From Stemphylium vesicarium (taxonomy: Eukaryota; Ascomycota; Dothideomycetes; Pleosporales; Pleosporaceae), in assembly GCA_004380135.1 (NCBI GenBank), contig QXCR01000317.1, positions 1-17,872 of the forward strand: a DNA stretch of 17,872 bases. Reading direction: 5' to 3'. The notes under the pieces are model-generated. The model was given only the letters and a program-made list of their open reading frames with translations, ran no database searches and had not been told where the DNA came from. Every line of letters starts with the position of its first letter. Position 1 is the stretch's first letter. A program made the translations under genes and the position numbers. This document shows, in pieces, positions 1 to 7,187 of the stretch.

Positions 1-233
1 CTTTCACGCTCAGCCCGCCTGAACCGAGCCTGCTCTTCCCGAACAAGTTTTGCCTCAGCCTTCATATCCTTCGTCCTAAGTCGCTCAAGTCGCTCCTCCT
101 CCTCCTCCTCCTCCCTCTGTACCCTCCGATCAGTGGCATGACGGATTGTCCTTGGTGATAGAAGTTGAGCCCTCCAATGAGCCTCCCTATTCATCTGAAG
201 ATCTAGAGCGTTAATAGGGGTCTTACAGTCCCT
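1..233 (-). pseudogene. Transposase-like C-terminal fragment, open at left edge
   Basis: On the minus strand an open frame runs from just after a stop (complement of 234-236) to the left edge, about 77 codons. It reads TPINALDLQMNREAHWR, then SPRTIRHATDRR, a run of seven glutamates, and a long charged segment rich in Arg, Lys and Glu that should form a coiled coil. Tails of this kind (a TPxNxxDLQ-like motif, an SPRT motif, then an acidic/basic helix) are what I recall from C-termini of fungal DDE transposases, but I cannot fix the family. There is no start codon in a convincing position, and the sequence upstream of it (234-435, read on the minus strand) is full of stops in all frames. It is therefore most likely the 3' end of a degraded element. 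It lies opposite to, and outside, the P1 transposon. A genuine host gene exon is a less likely alternative. Confidence 0.45.
94..114. repeat. (TCC)7 trinucleotide repeat
   Basis: Seven perfect TCC units. On the minus strand they encode the poly-glutamate run of the transposase-like fragment, so the repeat may be coding expansion rather than an independent microsatellite. Confidence 0.85.
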
Positions 234-435
234 CTACTTCTATCCTAAGGTGAACCTAAGGCCGTTGTTTTCGTACTCTAGGATAGCTTGCTGCGCTTGC
301 CTTCACTATCTTAGCCTTACGGCTACTAGGGGTGATAGGCTTACATGAGCGACCGGATCGAAGCTCTATTAACTATATCAAACGTAGTAGAGTACTGAGG
401 GGACTCTAGCGTTATATTATAGAACTTTTTAAGTA

Positions 436-460
436 ACGTATTCCACCACCGAGTGGATCA
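436..460 (+). repeat. P1 left terminal inverted repeat
   Basis: 25 bp matching the reverse complement of 2441-2465 with one mismatch (G at 438 against A). It begins ACGTATTCCACC and contains CCACCGAGTGGATCA, the presumed transposase-binding core. The identity extends three bases outward through the TA to a shared G. Confidence 0.85.
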
Positions 461-498
461 GTTTCTGCCAAGACTACCTCCTCCCTTATTAACGCGAC

Positions 499-2223
499 AT
501 GACTCAACAACAAAACGCGCAATTATATAACCAAGAAAGCAGAACTGATCTTGTTCTTTCTGCCTATAATAGTCACCAGTTTCAAAGCCTCCGGCGCGCT
601 GCTAAGGCATTTAACGTGCCTCATACGACATTGACTCGCCGATACCACAAAATCACGCATCGCCTAGAAACTACTCCTAACTGCCAGAAGCTCACTGCGA
701 CTGAACAGCAGACGATCATCCGATATATACTCGACCTCGACTCGCGAGGATTTGCGCCGCGGCTGTGCGAGGTGGCGTATATGGCTGATAAACAGCTGGC
801 TATACGCGGTGGCGAGCCTGTAGGCAAGAACTGACCTGATCGCTTTGTAGCGCGTTCAGCTAAGCTCAAAATGGTCTTCAATCGAGCCAAGGATAGGCAG
901 AGGATACTACAGGAGGATCCAGAGATAATTAGCGCGTGGTTCAAGCTGGTGGAGGAGACCAAAGCCAAGTACGGCGTCCACGACGACGACATGCACAACT
1001 TTGACGAGACTGGCTTCCAGATGGGCGTGAATGGCTCTATGAAGGTCGTCACAGACTCAGAGAGACGCGCTCGACCTCAGCTTGTTCAGCCAGGCGATCG
1101 CGAGTGGGTTACAGTGATCCAGAGCGTCTGCGCTGCTGGGTACGCGACCCCGCCCTTCATCATCTACAAGGGACGCGTCCACATCTCAGCGTGGTACGAG
1201 GAGGCAGATATACCGCGTAATTGGAACATCTCAGTGTCAGAGAACGGCTGGACCAACAGCGCGCTTGGTCTAGAGTGGTTGAAGCACTTTGACGCGCATA
1301 CAAAGACGCGCCAGGTGGGGGTGTACCGGCTGCTTATTCTGGACGGCCATGAGAGCCACCTCAACCTGGGTTTCAAGGACTACTGCCTCGAAAATAAGAT
1401 CCTAACCCTCTGCATGCCACCTCACTCACCGCACATCCTCCAGCCGCTTAACGTGGTCTGCTTTTCGCCGCTAAAGCGCAAGTACTCCCAGCGCGTTAGA
1501 CTTGGCGCGCCAACGCGTCTTCCATATCAACAAGGAAGGCTTCCTCCCCGCCTTTAAGGACGCTTTTTCGACGTGTTTACAGAGGAGAACTGCTATAAGG
1601 CCTTTAAGGCGTTAGGGATAGTCCCTATTAACGCGCGAGTAGTATTAGATCGCCTTAAAGTACGGTTGCGTACTCCGCCAGAACCCCTCGTCCCAGAAAC
1701 GCCGTGGCAGTCAAAGACTCCAAGCAATACGCACGAGTTTGGATCTCAGTCAAAGCTCATACGCGAGTCTTTTACTCGCTCGCCTGTTACAGCCCAGGCT
1801 GGCTTCTCCCAGCTTATAAAAGGTGGTGAGCTGATGCTGCATGAAAATGCGCTTCAACGTGCTCGGATCCATGAGCTTGAAGAGCAATTAGCAGAGATGA
1901 CCAAGCGAAAATCGCGTAAGCGCAAGCGGATCCAGCAGGGTGGCACTATGGAGTATGGCGAGGCAGCGTCGCAGGTAGCTGCTGAGGCGTCTGTAGCGCT
2001 TCAGCGATCTAAGAAGGCTCGTGGTGGTGGTGATCAAGAACTAGCCCAACCAGCTCTACGGCGCTGTGGGAACTGCAGTGGGACTGGGCATAACGCGCGG
2101 ACGTGCAAAAAAGATAGAGAAGTATCTTCTGAACCAGACGTAAGCACAACGTATATAGGCTCCTTGTTTGATAGCGATGAAATTGAAGAGTTATGGAGGT
2201 TAGTGCAAGTAGTGCGCATGTAG
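499..2223 (+). pseudogene. P1 pogo-type DDE transposase, broken
   Basis: The frame opens at the ATG at 499. Residues about 15-55 form a helix-turn-helix of the Psq/CENP-B type (RRAAKAFNVPHTTLTRR). The DDE core follows: NFDETGF gives the first catalytic Asp and LILDGHESH the second. The third, in QPLDV of the family, is Asn here (codon 1450-1452, AAC; P2 has GAC at the aligned place). The tail has a basic KRKSRKRKR stretch and a CCHC zinc knuckle (CGNCSGTGHNARTC). Breaks: an in-frame TGA at 832-834 where P2 has Trp TGG; about one extra base near 1505; about one missing base near 1562-1567. The last two cancel, so 1573-2223 returns to the original frame, with only about 20 codons misread and a stop at 1555-1557. 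The product would cut and paste the element at TA sites, but it cannot be functional as it stands. Confidence 0.88.
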
Positions 2224-2440
2224 GAAGAATTGAAGGATTGAACTGAGGTTGTATTGTGTGAGGCTACAAACAGAATATGTAGGTTGGTGACAGCAAACAG
2301 CGCTAGTCCTAGATAGGCATAGCTCGCTAAGGTGAGTAGCCGCGAGGAGGTGAAGAGGAGGAGCAGTAGAGACCCCAAACCGTGACAAGAGTTGTAGCAT
2401 AAGTTGGGGCTGCCAAGCCTTTCTGATCCATTCGGTGGGT

Positions 2441-2465
2441 TGATCCACTCGGTGGTGGAATATGT
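2441..2465 (-). repeat. P1 right terminal inverted repeat
   Basis: Partner of 436-460. Immediately inside it, 2424-2438 repeats the same 15-bp motif (TGATCCATTCGGTGG against TGATCCACTCGGTGG) at a start-to-start distance of 17 bp. Confidence 0.85.
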
Positions 2466-2467
2466 TA

Positions 2468-3495
2468 CATGTTAAGCTGAAAATCCTTTTGAATGTACAG
2501 GATGGTTTCTTTTTCATCTCTGCTTCCTGACAGACCCTCCAATCTTCGTAGAGACCTTCTTCATCGCGAGCAGACAGGGGGGTATCGACGGAAGGTAGCC
2601 TAATAGCGCTAACAAAACAATCGATAGTAAGGGCAACACCGCGAAAACTCGTACTGGAGGTTAAAACCCTAGAAGAGAAACAGCTCTAAAAGATCAACAC
2701 GCTGAATGCAGGTCGACAATGATGCAGGTGAGAGATAGCGAGGCTCCGGAACGAAAACCGTCCCGTTACACCGTGCGTCCCGGCACGCTTGGATTGACAT
2801 TAGCTATTGTGTGGCTGTATAGCTTCATTTTCGTGGGGTCCCCATATTGTTGGGGCGGACATTGTGCGACTGCGGGCATTGCGCGCACAGACACGGTATA
2901 AAAGCTATTGTCGCAGGCCAAGCGCTGTCGGAAACCTTGTTACTAATAACGCCGCGCGATGACCTTTATATATGCTCAGCTAGGATGCTACATTCAATAC
3001 AACATGCACTCTTTCCTGATTTTTCTGTCCACAATACCCGCACCCTACCGTGCGACAGCTATCAATTGTTATACGGGGTTCGGCGATACTTCTCTGTTCC
3101 TGGTCCGTACCAAGGCAGGCGAGGTATTGTATGGCGGTAGTCCCGTAGAGTTGTCTAGCGACTAAGTGGGATAATAGGTATTCAGGTAAAGACAATTCAA
3201 TTCTATATAAGCGATAGAATAACTAGTTAGCAATCTAGCTAAGAGATGTAACTATGAGAGTTGACCACAACGAGAGAAACAATGAAACTGTTCGGGAGCC
3301 TCCAGGTCCTGCCCGTGAGAACAGTCACGTGCTGCCAAGGAGCCTGCCTGTTTGGGCTTAGCCCGTTTCCATCTCCATCAACTCACCTGAGTTTCCGACA
3401 GTAGTTCACAACAATTCATCCCACTTTTCATGTGCCAATTCTTGTGCCTCTCATCAGAAACCTTTCCATCATTATATCCTCATCGCTGAGTCCAT
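2468..3495. other. Intergenic stretch without a convincing gene
   Basis: All six frames are short and none shows a recognisable domain. A TATAAAAG box at 2897-2904 and a 53-codon ORF at 3004-3165 (listed separately) are the only gene-like signals. A CACGTG motif lies at about 3327. I see no TIR or LTR boundary and no tRNA. Confidence 0.6.
3004..3165 (+). CDS. Doubtful small secreted-type ORF (53 aa)
   Basis: The ATG at 3004 begins MHSFLIFLSTIPAPYRATA, a short hydrophobic start followed by Pro/Ala and an Ala-x-Ala-like end that could be a signal peptide. The remaining ~34 residues (INCYTGFGDTSLFLVRTK, then AGEVLYGGSPVELSSD) contain a single cysteine and match no family I know. A TATAAAAG box sits 100 bp upstream of the ATG, a fungal-like distance. 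A longer start at 2959 in the same frame adds 15 residues and would bury the putative signal peptide. The ORF stops at TAA 3163-3165, though a 3' intron is possible because GT-rich donors occur near its end. No neighbour suggests a role. It could be a random ORF or the remnant of a larger effector-like gene. Confidence 0.2.
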   Translation: MHSFLIFLSTIPAPYRATAINCYTGFGDTSLFLVRTKAGEVLYGGSPVELSSD

Positions 3496-3612
3496 TGCCA
3501 TCCCGTCCATCCCTCGGGTGCGTCCTTCCGTGGGATGGTTGTGATGGCGGTCCATCCCTTCGCTGCCTGCCATCCCTGTCTTGGAGGGATGGTCATCCTT
3601 GGCGGGATGGCA
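3496..3612. repeat. CCATCCC/GGGATGG repeat cluster with inverted ends
   Basis: The heptamer CCATCCC occurs at 3498, 3507, 3552 and 3570, and its complement GGGATGG at 3532, 3586 and 3604: seven copies in 113 bp. The outermost copies form a 10-bp perfect inverted repeat, TGCCATCCCG at 3496-3505 and CGGGATGGCA at 3603-3612. 3570-3592 alone can form a 7-bp-stem hairpin. It could be a tiny non-autonomous element, a transposon subterminal region or a transcription-factor binding array; I see no convincing target duplication. Confidence 0.55.
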
Positions 3613-3919
3613 CATCACGTGACTTGCGCGCCCCGCGCTGATCATTAACCTTCGGCTTGTGCGACTGTTGGTGCCAACATCGCATCCTTCGACCGGGAGA
3701 GGCCTTTGCTTGTTACCTGTAACATCAATCTTTTAAGTTCTAATAACTCTGCAAGGAGAACAACGTCTACACACTCTACATGCCAATCCACTCATCTCAC
3801 CTACTCTAACGTCTTAATATTGGCTACTTCTCGCCATTAAAGCGCGCGTATAGCCGTGAGGTTGAGATCCTAATCCGCCATCACATCAACCATATTGCTA
3901 AACTTGAGTACCTGCTAAC

Positions 3920-4080
3920 TAGAGTTGTCAACAAGCAAGTCAAGTTGCTCGTCGAAACTGGACGCTAACCGCTAGGGGTAGGAGTTATACTTAACAGAGT
4001 AACTACAACACCACAATAGGCAATCAAGCAAGTCAAGTCGGACCTTCTGAGCCCCACTTACTTGCTTGTTGACAACTCTG
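3920..4080. mobile_element. 161-bp hAT-like MITE with 8-bp target duplication
   Basis: The ends are inverted: the left begins TAGAGTTGTCAACAAGCAAG and the right, read in reverse, CAGAGTTGTCAACAAGCAAG, differing only in the first base over 20 bp. It is flanked by a perfect 8-bp direct repeat CTGCTAAC (3912-3919 and 4081-4088). An 8-bp duplication and a YAGAG-type terminus fit the hAT superfamily. The motif CAAGCAAGTCAAGT occurs at the left end and again internally near 4024. It has no coding capacity and interrupts the P3 transposase between KLEYLL and TFKTAYD. Confidence 0.85.
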
Positions 4081-4386
4081 CTGCTAACCTTCAAGACAGC
4101 GTACGATCGATCGTCCAACTCATCCAATATTCGCTCAGCCTTTCGAGGCGCAGGCCTTGTGCCTCTCCAACCAGATACTGTGCTATCAAAACTTGACGTG
4201 CAGCTGCGTACGCCGAGTCCAGCTGCTCTACCAGAGGCTCCCTGGGAGGCTCGTACGCCGAGCAATGTACGTGAGCTAGAGGCTCAATCAACGCTGATAC
4301 GTGATCGCGTGCGCCAGCATAAGAGCTCATTGCCTACCTCTATTATTGAAGCGATTAATCAGCTCAAGAAGGGCGCTGAGGTGATA

Positions 4387-4446
4387 ACGTCTTGGATCAC
4401 TCAGCGGGCCGGACCAGTCAGCGGGCCACCCCACCAAACCTGACGC
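4387..4446 (+). repeat. P2 left terminal inverted repeat (60 bp)
   Basis: Identical to the reverse complement of 6160-6219. It contains the decamer TCAGCGGGCC at 4401-4410 and 4418-4427, a likely paired binding site for the transposase. Confidence 0.93.
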
Positions 4447-4468
4447 AACTCTCTACACAACAACCACA

Positions 4469-6088
4469 ATGCCGCGACAACAACGTCCTCGAAAGACTTC
4501 TTGTGAAGGTAGAGTTCTTCTAGCCTCTCGTGCGCTTCAAGAAAAACGCATAGTAAGCCAGCGTCAGGCTGCTTCGTTATTCGACGCTCCGCGAACGACG
4601 CTCCAACGCCGCCTCCAAGGTATCCAGCCTCAAGCTGTTACCAACGCCCAGAAACGGAAGCTCTCTCCTATCGAGGAGCATTCTCTCGTTTAGTGGATCT
4701 TAGACCTTGATCGACGAGGTTTTCCGCCCCAGATCATTGACGTACGGCGTATGGCGGACGCTCTTCTCGCCGCGCGCGGCCAAAATCCACCTCCTCCACC
4801 TGTAGGCAAGAACTGGGTGTCGCGCTTTATTAACAGCCAATCTGAGCTTCAGACTAAGTGGAATAGGAAGTTCCACAGTCAGCGCGCTCGCTGCGAGGAT
4901 CCTGTTGCAATCGCAGCGTGGTTTAAGCTGGTAGAGCAGACGCGCCAGGCGTACGGCATACAGGACGTAGACATCTACAACTTTGATGAGACTGGCTTTA
5001 TGATAGGCATCGCAGCGACGTCTAAGGTAGTCACGAGCTTAGACACAATAGGTCGCGCTACTGTCGTATAGCTAGGTAATCGAGAGTAGGCTACCGCAAT
5101 TAAGTGTATTAACGCGTCTAGCTGGTGTCTTCCGCCCTTCGTGATCCTGTCTGGTAAGCAGCACTAGGCTAGCTAGTACCACCACCTCCCGCCAGACTGG
5201 GTTCTTGCAGTCAGCGATAACGGCTGGACGACAGATGAGCTCGGCGTAGAGTGGGTAAAGCACTTTAATAGGTATACAGCGCCTCGTACGCATGGAGTCT
5301 ACCGGCTTCTTATCCTCGACGGCCATAGCAGCCACGCTACGCCTGAGTTCGATCAGTACTGCACAGAGAACAAGATCATCACTCTCTGTATGCCAGCGCA
5401 CACGTCGCATCTACTCCAGCCGCTTGACGTAAGCTGCTTCTCTCCGCTCAAGCGCGCGTACGGTCACGAGATCCAGGAGCTAGCACGCCAAGGCGTCTAC
5501 CACGTTGACAAGATAGACTTCCTCACGATCTATACACGGATCCAGCCAACAGTATTCACGCAGCAGAACATTCAGGCTGGCTTCCAGGCGACAGGGCTTA
5601 TCCCTCTCTGTCTAGAATGCGTCCTATCGTCGCTTACCGTAGTCCGTACGCCGTCTCCTCCAGGGACAACAGCAGACAACAACGCCGCATGGACAGCAGA
5701 GACACCACGTACAGTAGCCCAGCTTCAGCAGCAGGCTAAACACCTCCAGGATCGGCTCCGCCGGCAATCTCAGAGCCCAACAAACCAGCTTCTCCGCCAG
5801 GTTGTTAAAAGCTGTCAGGTTGCAATGCAATCAGCAACAATACTTGCTGAAGAGAATAAGAAGCTGCGTGCAGCTAGCCAGCGTCAGCAACGAAAGCAAG
5901 ATCAGCGGCGTCAGTATATAGCTCGCGGAGGTGCTCTCCAGGCACAGCAAGGCCAGCAGCTCGCTGTAGAGGCAGAAAGGGTGGCCGCAGAGGTGGAACA
6001 AGCTCTAGCTACTCCGGGACGTCAGCGCGCACCATCAACGTGCAGCAAGTGTCACGTTCAAGGACACACGCGGACTCAATGTAGATAG
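4469..6088 (+). pseudogene. P2 pogo-type DDE transposase with five in-frame stops
   Basis: One continuous frame of 540 codons from ATG 4469 to TAG 6086-6088 with no indels. Domains in order: helix-turn-helix around residues 28-50 (SQRQAASLFDAPRTTLQRR); a VGKNWVSRF junction; NFDETGF (first Asp); LILDGHSSH (second Asp); LQPLDVSCFSPLKRAYG (third Asp intact); a Gln-rich coiled coil; and a CCHC zinc knuckle CSKCHVQGHTRTQC at the very end. Stops are at 4691, 5069, 5087, 5165 and 5174, all TAG. P1 has Gln CAG at the place aligned with 5069 and Trp TGG at 5087 and 5174. The other two probably replaced CAG. Every change is then C to T in a CpA context on one strand or the other, the RIP signature. The catalytic triad is otherwise complete. 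Confidence 0.92.
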
Positions 6089-6159
6089 TAATAGATTAGC
6101 TATCTGTAAAATTTCACGCTATTATCTTATGTTGTTGTAGAGTTATCGTGCAGAAAGTC

Positions 6160-6219
6160 GCGTCAGGTTTGGTGGGGTGGCCCGCTGACTGGTCCGGCCC
6201 GCTGAGTGATCCAAGACGT
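6160..6219 (-). repeat. P2 right terminal inverted repeat (60 bp)
   Basis: Perfect inverted copy of 4387-4446, including both decamer motifs. It starts 71 bp after the transposase stop codon. Confidence 0.93.
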
Positions 6220-6303
6220 TAATGCTCTCAGCTGAGCTAATGCACGATCGGATCACTAGTCTTGAAAGACCTAATAAGACAGCGTGCGCGCGTGAAGAGC
6301 GTA

Positions 6304-6581
6304 CACTCTCATGCACTTGCAGCTTCCGGTTTCTGTGAGCAGGCGACTTTTGATCCCATGCTAAGCCTTTCTTGTCTAGTCGTGACTTTACCTAACTAGT
6401 GCTAGCTTTCGTTAGCATTGCCATAAGTCAATCTTCTGCTCGATGCTATGACCAATCAAATTGAGATATCTACAGAGTCTAAGCCTTTTCAGAGCAAGTG
6501 TAAACTCGACGAATCGATGCCCCGTGCGCGGTGACAACTGAGCCGCGTGTGCAAACCGGAAGCTGCAAGTGCATGAGAGTG
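6304..6581. mobile_element. MITE-1, 278 bp, TA-flanked
   Basis: A non-coding element with terminal inverted repeats of about 30 bp (outer sequence CACTCTCATGCACTTGCAGC, continuing to CTTCCGGTTT), perfect between the two ends. It is flanked by TA (6302-6303, 6582-6583), as for Tc1/mariner-type MITEs. It interrupts the basic tail of the P3 transposase. It shares its terminus with MITE-2 but not with P1, P2 or P3, so its autonomous parent is not in this window. Confidence 0.92.
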
Positions 6582-6769
6582 TAAGAAAAAGCGCATACAG
6601 AAAGCAAAGAGTCTTAAGAAAGAGAGCTGGAGAGGATCTACTCGCTCAACGTGTGGCTGATCAGCAGATTGCTCGTGAGCAGCGTCAAGGAGAGCGATCA
6701 GGCGTAAGACGCCATGCTCTGGCGCGCTGCACAAGGTCAGAGATACTGAGCATAACTTACGTACGTGTA

Positions 6770-7047
6770 CACTCTCATTCACTTGCAGCTTCCGGTTTCT
6801 GTAAGCAGGCGACTTTTGGTCCCATGCTAAGCCTTTCTCGTTGAGTCGTGACCTTACCTAAATAGTACTAGCTTTCGTCAGCATTACCATGAGTCAATCT
6901 TCTGCTCGGTACTCGGACTAATTAGATTGAGACATCTACAGAGTCTAAGCCTGTTTAGATCAAGTGTATACTGGATGGATCGATGCCTCGTGCGCGATGA
7001 CAACTGAGCCGCGTCTGCGAAGCGGAAGCTGCAAATGCATGAGAGTG
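6770..7047. mobile_element. MITE-2, 278 bp, second copy of the same family
   Basis: The same length as MITE-1 and alignable end to end without gaps, with roughly 33 substitutions by my count (about 88% identity), mostly transitions. It is flanked by TA (6768-6769, 7048-7049). Its termini have diverged from each other more than those of MITE-1, especially inside the first 11 bases. It sits in the last Cys codon of the P3 zinc knuckle. Confidence 0.92.
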
Positions 7048-7187
7048 TAAAAAGGATAGTTAGATACTACTTAATCTACTCTATTAATTCCTCTAGATTA
7101 CATTGTCGCGAGGTTGAGATATACGTATAGAGAGGTGGGCAAGTTTGGTGCGGTGCTTCACTCGCTTGTACGCGTCACTCACTTGTA

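Larger units (their letters stand above)
436..2465 (+). mobile_element. P1: complete pogo/Fot-type Tc1-mariner transposon (inactive)
   Basis: This 2030-bp element is bounded by inverted repeats at 436-460 and 2441-2465 and flanked by TA on both sides (434-435 and 2466-2467), the target duplication used by Tc1/mariner/pogo elements. It starts with ACGT inside the TA, exactly as P2 does, which supports this boundary over an alternative TA 5 bp further in. Inside lies one transposase gene (499-2223) on the plus strand, broken by a stop and two indels. The right end carries a direct repeat of a 15-bp motif (2424-2438 and 2441-2455) with 17-bp spacing; the left end has only one copy. The transposase is dead, so the element is immobile unless helped in trans. 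Confidence 0.85.
4387..6219 (+). mobile_element. P2: complete pogo/Fot-type transposon with 60-bp perfect TIRs, RIP-damaged
   Basis: This 1833-bp element is flanked by TA (4385-4386, 6220-6221) and begins and ends ACGTCTTGG...CCAAGACGT. The terminal repeats are identical for 60 bp and remain alignable to about 70 bp with three transitions. Each TIR contains TCAGCGGGCC twice, 17 bp apart (4401-4410 and 4418-4427 on the left). One transposase gene (4469-6088) fills the interior and is closed by five in-frame TAG codons. It is inserted in the P3 transposase, and removing it with one TA rejoins the P3 reading frame (GAEVI then MLSAEL). Confidence 0.93.
3750..7063 (+). pseudogene. P3 pogo-type transposase, C-terminal half, four times interrupted
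   Basis: Reading across the insertions gives the usual order of a pogo transposase C-terminus. First comes a KENN...MPIHSSHLL block, with a stop (about 3809-3811) where QPLD is expected and Asn for the third catalytic Asp. Next are YFSPLKRAYSREVE, HHINHIAKLEYLL | TFKTAYD (hAT-like MITE between), and RGAGLVPLQPD with GAEVI | MLSAEL (P2 between). Then come a basic stretch split by MITE-1, LLAQRVADQQIAREQ, and a decayed zinc knuckle HNLRTC | KKDS (stop 7061-7063) whose last Cys codon is split by MITE-2. Frame changes occur near 6600-6630 and in the zinc knuckle. The N-terminal DNA-binding domain and the first catalytic Asp are absent. P3 differs clearly from P1 and P2 and is a separate subfamily. 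Confidence 0.8.
3750..7185 (+). mobile_element. P3: 5'-truncated pogo-type relic hosting a nest of four insertions
   Basis: This relic keeps only the 3' half of a pogo-type element. Recognisable transposase begins around 3750, in the segment between the second and third catalytic positions, and ends at 7063. The right terminus is probably 7185, followed by TA at 7186-7187. That end shows two copies of an 11-bp motif, TCACTCGCTTG at 7158-7168 and TCACTCACTTG at 7175-7185, again 17 bp apart. No left terminus was found. The relic is split by a hAT-like MITE (3920-4080), P2 (4387-6219), and two related MITEs (6304-6581, 6770-7047). Without them only about 0.9 kb of P3 remains. Confidence 0.75.

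Noticed and set aside
621..1376. Minus-strand ORFs of 143 and 70 codons opposite P1
   Set aside because: They are antisense shadows of the P1 transposase, whose plus-strand motifs are unmistakable.
439..2462. Alternative P1 boundary at the inner TA (439-440 and 2461-2462)
   Set aside because: The inverted identity continues outward to the outer TA, and the outer boundary gives the same ACGT start as P2.
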